Shown one piece after another: positions 1 to 5,019 of a stretch of DNA of 10,094 nt (the first letter of the stretch is position 1; every line of letters starts with the position of its first letter). The stretch spans positions 1 through 10,094 of the forward strand of contig DAOWLL010000032.1 in NCBI GenBank assembly GCA_030641945.1, read 5' to 3'. The notes under the pieces are model-generated. The model did not search any database. It saw nothing but the letters and a program-made list of their open reading frames with translations, and was not told the DNA's origin. This stretch comes from Gammaproteobacteria bacterium. Its GTDB lineage: Bacteria > Pseudomonadota > Gammaproteobacteria > SZUA-229. Made by a program: the position numbers and the translations under genes.

Positions 1-282
1 ATTTTCACCTGTAGTTCGTTCTCAATGGATTAATGCGACTTTTCTAATTGCAAGTTTCGGGCCAAGTGTGGCGAAAATAATAAAACTCAATAATTACAAT
101 GCAGTTACAGTATTTTTAAGTTTTTATGAACTAAATATACGGGAAGGAAATCAGGGAAAATCGCACAAATACAGTGCGGGTTGCGCCATTGCAGTGCATT
201 GCGGCCATGGTGAAGCGCCAGTGATATCGGTGTATTATGCTATCCATTGTGTAAACGCAGAACTAAACAGGGGGAGGTATGT
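1..282. promoter_or_regulatory. Non-coding leader of the parA gene with repeated CAGTGC motifs
   Basis: This AT-rich stretch lies upstream of the ParA gene and holds no believable gene. Two copies of CAGTGC start at 172 and 192, exactly 20 nt apart (about two helical turns), and each is followed within a few bases by TTGCG. The second sits inside a small palindrome, GCA-G-TGC (191-197). A TATTAT hexamer at 233-238 could be a -10 element, but I see no good -35 partner. At the very left edge the minus strand reads AGGTGAAAAT, which could be the ribosome binding site of a gene running off the window. The repeat spacing suggests an operator but does not prove one. Confidence 0.25.
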
Positions 283-921
283 ATGCGTACCATTCTGGTT
301 TTGAACGCCAAAGGCGGTTGTGGCAAGAGCACGATTTCAACCAATCTTGCCAGCTACTATGCCTGGGAAGAAGAAAAAAAAGTTGTGCTGGCAGATTATG
401 ATTCGCAGGGCTCCAGCATGGCATGGCTGGAGAGCCGCGGTGAAGAATGGCCGGAAATACAGGGCATCGCCGCATGGAAAGATCCTGTTCGCCCTGCCCG
501 CGATACCGATGTTGTCATCATGGATGCACCGGCACGCGTCCACGGTACTGAATTAACCCAGCTTGTGCGCAAGGCGGAAACGATCCTGTTCCCGGTGCTG
601 CCGTCGCCGATTGATATGCGTGCCGCGACAACATGCATGCAGGAGCTGCAATCATCAGGGCGGGTGCAGCGCGGTGAGGTAAAAATTGGCGTGGTTGCCA
701 ACCGTGTGCGCGAGAGCACGATTATCTTCGTTGAGCTGTATGAGTTTCTGCGCAAGCTCAAAGTCCCTTACGTAGCGACACTGCGTGATACTCAGAACTA
801 TATCAAGGCAGAAGAGCGTGGTGTGGGTATATACGAAATGGCGCCTTCCCAGGTGTGGCAGGATATCGAAGGCTGGGATCCGCTGGTTAAATGGTTGAAC
901 AGTAAGCGCAGTATGCCCTAA
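283..921 (+). CDS. Orphan ParA/MinD-family partitioning ATPase
   Basis: This is a 212-residue single-domain ParA-type P-loop ATPase. The deviant Walker A motif KGGCGKST is at residues 10-17, with the signature lysine K10. The Walker A' segment LADYDSQ is around 37-42, and Walker B VVIMDAPA around 77-84 with D81. There is no N-terminal helix-turn-helix, so it is the small type that binds DNA non-specifically and positions cargo by ATP-driven dimerisation. The ATG at 283 is chosen because a strong Shine-Dalgarno GGGGAGG (271-277) precedes it; the in-frame codon at 247 would only add unlike sequence. No ParB gene and no parS-like array follows, so plasmid or chromosome partitioning in the classic sense is not supported. 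By analogy with PpfA, McdA or similar orphan ParAs it may place a protein cluster, but the cargo cannot be told from here. Family call is strong; cellular role unknown. Confidence 0.93.
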   Translation: MRTILVLNAKGGCGKSTISTNLASYYAWEEEKKVVLADYDSQGSSMAWLESRGEEWPEIQGIAAWKDPVRPARDTDVVIMDAPARVHGTELTQLVRKAETILFPVLPSPIDMRAATTCMQELQSSGRVQRGEVKIGVVANRVRESTIIFVELYEFLRKLKVPYVATLRDTQNYIKAEERGVGIYEMAPSQVWQDIEGWDPLVKWLNSKRSMP

Positions 922-1037
922 CCCGCATATTGCACGAAGGCGGACGCAAAATTATCGATAGTGAACGCTCACAAGAAGTTACAGTCAATCAAATGGGTTT
1001 TAAGCTGTTGCAGATTGTCCGTGTGGTTTTATGAACA

Positions 1038-1060
1038 ATATTTTTTCAGGAAAAAAATAT
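1038..1060. other. A/T-only 9-bp perfect hairpin
   Basis: The arms ATATTTTTT (1038-1046) and AAAAAATAT (1052-1060) are perfectly complementary around a 5-nt loop, CAGGA. The stem has no G or C, so it would be weak in RNA. It lies 117 nt downstream of the ParA stop. It could be a poor terminator that works on either strand, or an AT-rich protein binding site. Confidence 0.35.
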
Positions 1061-1073
1061 CGCGCAAGCCACG

Positions 1074-1158
1074 AAGGGGTGAGTCTCATGGATGAGACGA
1101 ACAACCTGGCGTCGCAGCTTGACCGATCCCCCTTGATCCATAGCTATGGCTATGAATC
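1074..1158 (+). other. Possible structured RNA (three nested or stacked stems)
   Basis: AAGGGG (1074-1079) can pair with CCCCTT (1129-1134). This encloses an inverted repeat GTCTCAT-GG-ATGAGAC (1083-1098). The 1134 boundary abuts a second hairpin, CATAGC-TATG-GCTATG (1139-1154), which extends outward by GAT/ATC (1135-1137 and 1156-1158) past a C-A mismatch. The stems could stack on one another. It matches no riboswitch class I recognise. Such pairings also arise by chance, and the region may instead be read as a small ORF. Confidence 0.22.
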
Positions 1159-1231
1159 CGCGGGCGATCGTCCAACCTGCTTAGCCAGCTTGCCCCTAAA
1201 ATCCAAATCCTTCATGCAGTATGCGGGCTAA
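1088..1231 (+). CDS. Possible small protein, 47 residues, unrecognised
   Basis: The ATG at 1088 is preceded by a fair ribosome binding site, GAAGGGG (1073-1079), with 8 nt spacing. The frame runs to TAA at 1229-1231. A longer version could start at ATG 1031 (66 residues), but that start has no ribosome binding site. The product is hydrophilic, begins MDETNNLASQLDRSPLI, and matches no family I know. It has no transmembrane segment or clear motif. The same DNA can fold into hairpins, so it may be an untranslated leader of nadK. The next frame downstream also reads like protein from 1174, so a decayed longer gene with a frameshift is another option. Low confidence. Confidence 0.22.
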   Translation: MDETNNLASQLDRSPLIHSYGYESAGDRPTCLASLPLKSKSFMQYAG

Positions 1232-1264
1232 CCGGTTTCAAACAAGCTAGACGAGTATTGATTC

Positions 1265-2068
1265 ATGCAACAAAAAGTAAATTCACTCGAGCATATAGAA
1301 GCTTCGCAATTGCGCATAGCCTGCGTGCACTCGGGTTCGGAGCGTGCTGAAAAGCATTTCAATGAATTGTCTGCCAATTACACTTTTGTATCGCCGGAAG
1401 AAAGTGACGTGATTCTGGCACTGGGCGGTGATGGTTTAATGCTGCATGCGCTCCATACGCATATGAATCTCAAAATACCAATTTACGGTATGAACTGCGG
1501 TACGATAGGCTTCTTGATGAATGATTTCAGCACGGAGCAACTGGCTGAAAGAATAATGTCTGCTGATTCGTTTGTACTGCACCCGATTGCAATGAAAGCG
1601 ATAACGACCGAGGGAAAAGTAGAAGAAGCTCTTGCATTCAATGAGGTCGCCGTCATCAGGGCTTCAGGCCAGTCGGCCAATATCCGTGTTACTGTTGACG
1701 ATGTGGAGCGGCTGGAAAAGTACATAGGCGATGGCCTGATTGTATCAACGGCTGCCGGCAGTACTGCATATAATCTTTCTGCGCACGGCCCAATCATACC
1801 GCTCGGATCCAACCTGCTGGCACTTACACCGGTAAGCCCTTTTCGTCCACGCCGGTGGAAAGGGGCATTGCTGCCTCATACTTGTACTATCACCATGGTG
1901 AATCTTGATCCGCAGAAAAGGCCGCTTGTAACGACCGCTGACTTCCGGGATATTCTGAATGTGGTGTCAGTAACTATACGTGAAGACAAGTCACATTCTA
2001 TACGGATGCTGTTTGATAAAGATCATTCCCTGGAAGAGCGCATAATCCGGGAGCAGTTTACTGCTTGA
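1265..2068 (+). CDS. nadK: NAD kinase, short alphaproteobacterial-like type
   Basis: This 267-residue enzyme phosphorylates NAD+ to NADP+ with ATP in the cytoplasm, supplying NADP for biosynthesis and redox defence. The hallmark GGDG is at residues 54-57 in LALGGDGLMLHAL. It is followed by the GMNCGTIGFLMND segment, the conserved NE (AFNEVAVIR, about residue 125), and the glycine-rich core GDGLIVSTAAGSTAYNLSA. The following stretch, including GSNLLALTPVSPFRPRRW, resembles the short NAD kinases common in Alphaproteobacteria rather than the roughly 290-residue NadK of Escherichia coli, whose core reads GGDGNMLGAAR. The ATG at 1265 has only a weak upstream purine stretch (GACGAG, 1250-1255). The gene ends with TGA. 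It sits 343 nt after parA and 126 nt before the TMEM175-like gene, so it may be transcribed alone. Confidence 0.93.
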   Translation: MQQKVNSLEHIEASQLRIACVHSGSERAEKHFNELSANYTFVSPEESDVILALGGDGLMLHALHTHMNLKIPIYGMNCGTIGFLMNDFSTEQLAERIMSADSFVLHPIAMKAITTEGKVEEALAFNEVAVIRASGQSANIRVTVDDVERLEKYIGDGLIVSTAAGSTAYNLSAHGPIIPLGSNLLALTPVSPFRPRRWKGALLPHTCTITMVNLDPQKRPLVTTADFRDILNVVSVTIREDKSHSIRMLFDKDHSLEERIIREQFTA

Positions 2069-2136
2069 TTCATGATGTTGAGTGCCGAAGAAAATTGATG
2101 ATAAATAAAAGTCCTGCATCTATCTTTATGTTGCCA

Positions 2137-2156
2137 GGCATGTTTATTGCCATGCC
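2137..2156. other. Hairpin GGCATG/CATGCC in the nadK-TMEM175 gap
   Basis: The arms GGCATG (2137-2142) and CATGCC (2151-2156) enclose an 8-nt loop. A further C-G pair lies beyond one mismatch. No T-run follows directly (the next TTTTTT begins about 11 nt later), so it is a weak candidate for the nadK terminator. It could equally be an operator for the membrane protein gene. Confidence 0.3.
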
Positions 2157-2194
2157 GGACTATGTGGTTTTTTATTTATGTGGTATTAGGAAAT

Positions 2195-2809
2195 ATGTCA
2201 ATAGCAGTACGTGAGCAAAGACAACTAAGGCGGCTTGAAACGCTTATCGATGTGGTTTTCGGCATCACTGTATGGCGCTTGTTTACGCTGTTACCCCGCC
2301 CGGAAGAAAACCCGGAGTGGAATACTCTGCTTGATATGCTTGTCGACAGTGGGCTTAATTTTGCTATAGCCTTGATTGCATTGATTATCGTGATCATCTA
2401 CTGGATACAGAGCAACCTGCTTTTCAAGTATCTGGTGCGTACAGACAGCTGGCATATTGGGCTTTCCATTGCGCAGCTGTTCTCCCTGCTGCTGTTTCTC
2501 TATGCAATACGAGTGGGTATTGGATTCGAAGCAAGCCCGGCTTCACGTGTATTTGAAAGCTCAATGGCCTGCTTGTTGGGTGTGTGTTCATTTGCTGCAT
2601 GGTACTACGCCTTGCATAAAGGCAAGCTTGTGACAGACGAGCTTGATGCTGATGAAGCCAGATCTATTACAGAGCGCATCAAGGCCGAACCCATTACGGC
2701 TGCGATTACCATACCTTTTGCTGCAGGTATGTGGATGTGGGAACTGTCCTGGTTTGTATATCCATTTGTTGTGTATTTATACAAACGCAAGTTTAAATCC
2801 GGCTCCTGA
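2195..2809 (+). CDS. TMEM175-like (DUF1211) integral membrane protein
   Basis: This 204-residue protein appears to have about six hydrophobic segments and no signal peptide. The first helix begins RRLETLIDVVFGITVWRLF. This aligns by eye with the pore helix of bacterial TMEM175 potassium channels, normally marked by R-x3-FSD followed by VFAIAITLL. The arginine and aspartate are kept, but phenylalanine and serine are replaced (LID instead of FSD), and a bulky VWRLF follows. The later YWIQSNLLFKYL region fits the family's third helix, and the C-terminal WFVYPFVVYLYKRK ends in a positive tail. Single-domain length near 200 residues is normal for the bacterial family, which forms tetramers in the inner membrane. 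The ATG at 2195 is chosen because of AGGA (2188-2191) just upstream and because 2147 is a TTG with no binding site. Potassium conduction is not assured given the altered motif. Confidence 0.7.
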   Translation: MSIAVREQRQLRRLETLIDVVFGITVWRLFTLLPRPEENPEWNTLLDMLVDSGLNFAIALIALIIVIIYWIQSNLLFKYLVRTDSWHIGLSIAQLFSLLLFLYAIRVGIGFEASPASRVFESSMACLLGVCSFAAWYYALHKGKLVTDELDADEARSITERIKAEPITAAITIPFAAGMWMWELSWFVYPFVVYLYKRKFKSGS

Positions 2810-2844
2810 TTGTATTGATGAATGGTCTTTCTGCAAACAAAATG

Positions 2845-3052
2845 TTTTACCGCAGAGGCGCGGAGACGCAGAGGTAATTCAAATATTGTGGTTGGCGATT
2901 CCGCCTCAGTAGGCCGGGATAAGGCTTTGCCGTTCCCGGCATGTTATGGAATTGCCAGTAATGCATAACTTATGCAGGCACACGTAACTAGATCAAACCA
3001 GTCCACACATAAAAAAAGTTTTTCTCTGCGCCTCAGCGTCTCTGCGGTTTAA
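2845..3052. repeat. MITE-like unit with inverted CGCAGAG-type ends
   Basis: The left end (2845-2876) contains ACCGCAGAG followed by variants of the 8-nt unit CGCAGAGG. The right end (3021-3052) is its reverse complement with about four to five mismatches in some 28 bases. Together they bound a 208-bp non-coding unit. It lies in the 442-base gap (2810-3251) between the converging TMEM175-like and rluE genes and contains a REP-like palindrome. The CCGCAGAGACGCAGAGG type of sequence is a widespread dispersed repeat in environmental proteobacteria, as I recall it. There is no transposase, so movement, if any, would need help in trans. I see no target-site duplication. Confidence 0.65.
2913..2940. 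repeat. REP-like palindrome inside the MITE-like unit
   Basis: The perfect 7-bp arms GCCGGGA (2913-2919) and TCCCGGC (2934-2940) enclose an inner GGC-TTT-GCC hairpin (2923-2931). The GC-rich nested form, with CCGGG ends and an AAGGC/GCC core, resembles extragenic palindromes common in Gammaproteobacteria. The palindrome at 10037-10063 is built in the same way. Confidence 0.55.
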
Positions 3053-3091
3053 CAATCGTCCCGGATCACGTTTTACTTCATCCAGGCCACA

Positions 3092-3112
3092 GTCACTGAA
3101 GAAATCAGTGAC
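3092..3112. other. Perfect 8-bp hairpin, possible bidirectional terminator or operator
   Basis: GTCACTGA (3092-3099) and TCAGTGAC (3105-3112) pair perfectly around the loop AGAAA. Past a short unpaired stretch, AGGC (3084-3087) can pair with GCCT (3114-3117). No T-run follows on either strand, so Rho-independent termination is doubtful. It sits between two converging genes, where transcripts are expected to end. Confidence 0.35.
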
Positions 3113-3158
3113 AGCCTGCGATCGCTTTCTGTAGCTGGTTCATGAATAGTAAAAAGCT

Positions 3159-3252
3159 TAGCCGCAAAACACGCGAAGAATGCAAAAAAGTGTTTTTTGG
3201 GTTTAGAGCTGAATATCTAACCTGTTTCGCGTATTTTGCGTTTTTCGCGGCT
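3159..3252. repeat. Inverted-repeat element of the AGCCGCAAAA family, abutting the rluE stop
   Basis: The left arm (3159-3190) begins TTAGCCGCAAAACACGCG, and the right arm (3224-3252) is the reverse complement of AGCCGCGAAAAACGCAAAA. The arms are imperfect and made of about three 9-nt units of the form NNCGCRAAA, with a 33-nt centre. A long hairpin on either strand is expected, which may end transcription of rluE and of the opposing gene. The right arm stops at the last base of the rluE stop codon. Confidence 0.65.
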
Positions 3253-3803
3253 CATGTTTTCCGTGCGGTTAGCGAAATGAATTCGCCGCTATTAATACCA
3301 TCGATGGTCCAGCTGCCAACGCGATAGCGCACCAGGCGTAATGTCGGGAAGCCGACAGCAGCGGTCATGCGTCTTACCTGGCGGTTGCGGCCTTCTTTAA
3401 TGGTTAATTCCAGCCATGAAGTGGGTATGTTTTTGCGTTCACGTATTGGTGGCTCACGTGGCCATAATGAGGCAGGGGCGTCAATGCGTTTTGCTTTGGC
3501 CGGGCGTGTTTTGCCGTCCTTGAGTTCAACGCCGATTGTTAAAGCCTGTAGCGCTGCATCGCTGATGTCGTGTTCAACCTGCACCCAGTATGTCTTCTCC
3601 ATTTTGTTTTTCGGCTCGGTGATTTTATGCTGCAGCTTGCCGTCATCAGTCAGCACCACGAGCCCTTCGCTGTCCCTGTCGAGCCGTCCGGCTGCATAAA
3701 CATTTTCTTCATCAATATAATCAGCGAGAGTCGGGCGGCCTTGCTTGTCGGTGAACTGGCATAAGACCCCGTAAGGCTTGTTGAACAGAATAATTTTCGA
3801 CAT
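3252..3803 (-). CDS. rluE: 23S rRNA pseudouridine synthase RluE (RsuA family)
   Basis: This 183-residue enzyme belongs to the RsuA/RluB/E/F branch and is expected to convert U2457 of 23S rRNA (E. coli numbering) to pseudouridine. It reads closely like E. coli Rlu[16 protein letters not shown] at the N-terminus, the catalytic [12 protein letters not shown] with D42, then [39 protein letters not shown] and LVRYRVG. There is no S4 domain, as expected for RluE; E. coli RluE carries an extra N-terminal tail of some 35 residues that is absent here. The ATG at 3803 is preferred because the longer frame would start at a TTG inside a dispersed repeat and add unrelated residues. No clear ribosome binding site is visible. 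The gene is bracketed by two repeat elements and probably has its own promoter. Confidence 0.94.
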   Translation of the reverse strand: MSKIILFNKPYGVLCQFTDKQGRPTLADYIDEENVYAAGRLDRDSEGLVVLTDDGKLQHKITEPKNKMEKTYWVQVEHDISDAALQALTIGVELKDGKTRPAKAKRIDAPASLWPREPPIRERKNIPTSWLELTIKEGRNRQVRRMTAAVGFPTLRLVRYRVGSWTIDGINSGEFISLTARKT

Positions 3804-3832
3804 AGTCAGGTTGCGTAAACATACAGATGTGA

Positions 3833-3920
3833 TTAGCCGCAAAAAACGCAAAGGGCGCGAATCAAAGTAATTGTTTTTGTATTAATACTGAAAAACTTAT
3901 TATGCGTTGTTCGCGGCTAA
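3833..3920. repeat. Second AGCCGCAAAA-family inverted-repeat element, between the exonuclease gene and rluE
   Basis: The left arm (3833-3861) starts TTAGCCGCAAAAAACGCAAA. The right arm (3896-3920) is the reverse complement of TTAGCCGCGAACAACGCATA. The centre is AT-rich (TTGTTTTTGTATTAATACTG). It fills about half of the 181-base gap between the stop of the exonuclease gene and the start of rluE. It may therefore separate the two transcripts or carry the rluE promoter in its AT-rich centre. It is the same family as the element at 3159-3252. Confidence 0.65.
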
Positions 3921-3984
3921 ATAAATTCTGTAGATCAGGGTAATTGGTTGTAAATGCGACGCATTTATTTGCGGACTCGATCTG

Positions 3985-4899
3985 CTAAACCGGATGCAAA
4001 TTGAACCAGCGCTGCCGCCGTCCCGGTCCTGCATTCAGCTGATCAAACATCTTGTGCAAGGCATCTTCATCCACGCCGTGCCAGCGCAGGTCCTGCTTTG
4101 GGCCTTTGAATTCAGCATCAGTAACAATAGTGGTCAGCTGTTTTGTCATTGGCAGCATATGCTTATGCTCTTCTACCAGGCGTTGTATGCGTGCGGCACC
4201 CCTGAATTTCATTTCAGAAATTTTGTGAATATTTTCAAGAACATGCTCAACACCTGGATACTTTTTCAGCAGGTTTGATGCCATTTTATAGCCGACACCA
4301 GGAATGCCGGGAACATTGTCGACGGCGTCGCCTGACAAAGCCAGCAGGTCGGCAATGAGCTCGGGATGTACACCAAATTTTTTTTCAACATCGCGGTAAT
4401 GCAAAATTTTATCGCGTGCGAAGTCCCACCAGATGTCGCCGGGCCTGATTAATTGAGCAAGATCTTTGTCAGCGCTGATAATCGTGATTGCATAGCCATC
4501 ATCACGCAGTCGCGTCGCCAGGGTGCCAATGATGTCATCAGCTTCATAGCGGTTGCTTGAATAATCGGCGATACCCGCGGCGCGGCAAAAGTCGCGGCAG
4601 GGTTTAAACTGCCTTTTGAGTTCTTCGGGAGCAGGTGGGCGGTTTGCTTTATACTCTGGAAAAATTTCCCTGCGGTAGGAATTGGTTTGTTTTGCATCGA
4701 AAGCACAGGCAATATATTCGGGTTGTTCCAGCTGGATCAATTCATGCAGGAATTCGGTAAAACCGTAAACGGCATTCGACGGATTACCGTCGATATCAGT
4801 CATGTGCTCGGGATAGACATGCCAGCCCCTGAAGATATATATGCTGGAATCGACCAGATAGGCGCGTTTATTTGATTTATTATTTGCCATTGCGGGCAT
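3985..4899 (-). CDS. Stand-alone 5'-3' exonuclease / flap endonuclease (PolA exo-domain type)
   Basis: This 304-residue protein matches the 5'-nuclease domain of DNA polymerase I, with no polymerase domain. It should cut 5' flaps and degrade 5' ends during Okazaki fragment or repair processing. The metal-binding acids all appear present: D17 in YLVDSS, D68 in AFDAKQ followed by the arch SYRREIFPEYKANRP, then EADD (119-122), SADKD (D144, D146) and GDAVDN (D191, D194). The helix-hairpin-helix VPGIPGVGYKMASNLLKKY (196-214) binds DNA. E. coli Xni/ExoIX is shorter (251 residues) and lacks part of the acidic set, so this is not a typical Xni. Either ATG 4899 or ATG 4890 could be the start; neither has a clear ribosome binding site. 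It diverges from the PhoX-like gene. Confidence 0.9.
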   Translation of the reverse strand: MPAMANNKSNKRAYLVDSSIYIFRGWHVYPEHMTDIDGNPSNAVYGFTEFLHELIQLEQPEYIACAFDAKQTNSYRREIFPEYKANRPPAPEELKRQFKPCRDFCRAAGIADYSSNRYEADDIIGTLATRLRDDGYAITIISADKDLAQLIRPGDIWWDFARDKILHYRDVEKKFGVHPELIADLLALSGDAVDNVPGIPGVGYKMASNLLKKYPGVEHVLENIHKISEMKFRGAARIQRLVEEHKHMLPMTKQLTTIVTDAEFKGPKQDLRWHGVDEDALHKMFDQLNAGPGRRQRWFNLHPV

Positions 4900-4946
4900 T
4901 TTACGTGACGGCTTATGAAAGTAAATCCATGATTTTAGTCATGCGC

Positions 4947-4976
4947 CTGGCCGTGAGTGGCATTCACAACGGCCAG
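4947..4976. promoter_or_regulatory. Perfect 8-bp inverted repeat between divergent genes
   Basis: CTGGCCGT (4947-4954) and ACGGCCAG (4969-4976) are perfectly complementary around 14 nt. The inner GAGT/ATTC can also pair with one G-T wobble. It lies 47 nt from the exonuclease start and 43 nt before the PhoX-like start. A second, smaller inverted repeat, CATGA-N6-TCATG (4928-4943), lies beside it. It may be an operator shared by the two genes or a leader hairpin. I found no clear Pho box (tandem CTGTCAT) here. Confidence 0.4.
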
Positions 4977-5019
4977 CAGCATGGTGCTGGTATACCAGGT
5001 CTTTGATAATATTCGATAT

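Larger units (their letters stand above)
922..1264. other. parA-nadK spacer: hairpins and a 71-nt direct repeat, perhaps a small ORF
   Basis: This 343-base spacer holds no recognisable gene. It contains an A/T-only hairpin (1038-1060), a possible folded RNA (1074-1158), and two copies of the pattern AACCTG-N6-CAGCTTG-N-CC beginning at 1103 and 1174. The offset of 71 nt is not a multiple of three, so the two copies fall in different frames. No tRNA T-loop signature is present. Weak promoter-like matches (TTGCAG at 1008, TATGAA at 1030) could serve nadK but are not convincing. Confidence 0.5.

Noticed and set aside
68..304. A 78-codon frame from GTG 68 overlapping the parA start
   Set aside because: It lies mostly in AT-rich leader, has no ribosome binding site, matches no family, and overlaps the strongly supported start of parA.
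3118..3125. GCGATCGC palindrome (cyanobacterial HIP1-like)
   Set aside because: A single copy of an 8-mer is not meaningful, and nothing else suggests a cyanobacterium.
3142..3327. A 61-codon plus-strand ORF across the repeat and the 3' end of rluE
   Set aside because: Its composition comes from the inverted repeat arms and the antisense of rluE; no homology or binding site.
3804..3851. A longer N-terminus for RluE from a TTG at 3851
   Set aside because: The extra 16 residues come from a dispersed repeat and do not resemble Rlu[13 protein letters not shown] is the natural beginning.
2845..3920. A CRISPR array explanation for the repeats
   Set aside because: Copies are inverted, diverged and unevenly spaced, with no uniform spacers and no cas genes.
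4900..5019. A Pho box controlling the PhoX-like gene
   Set aside because: No tandem CTGTCAT-like sites with the right spacing; only a weak single TAGTCAT match.
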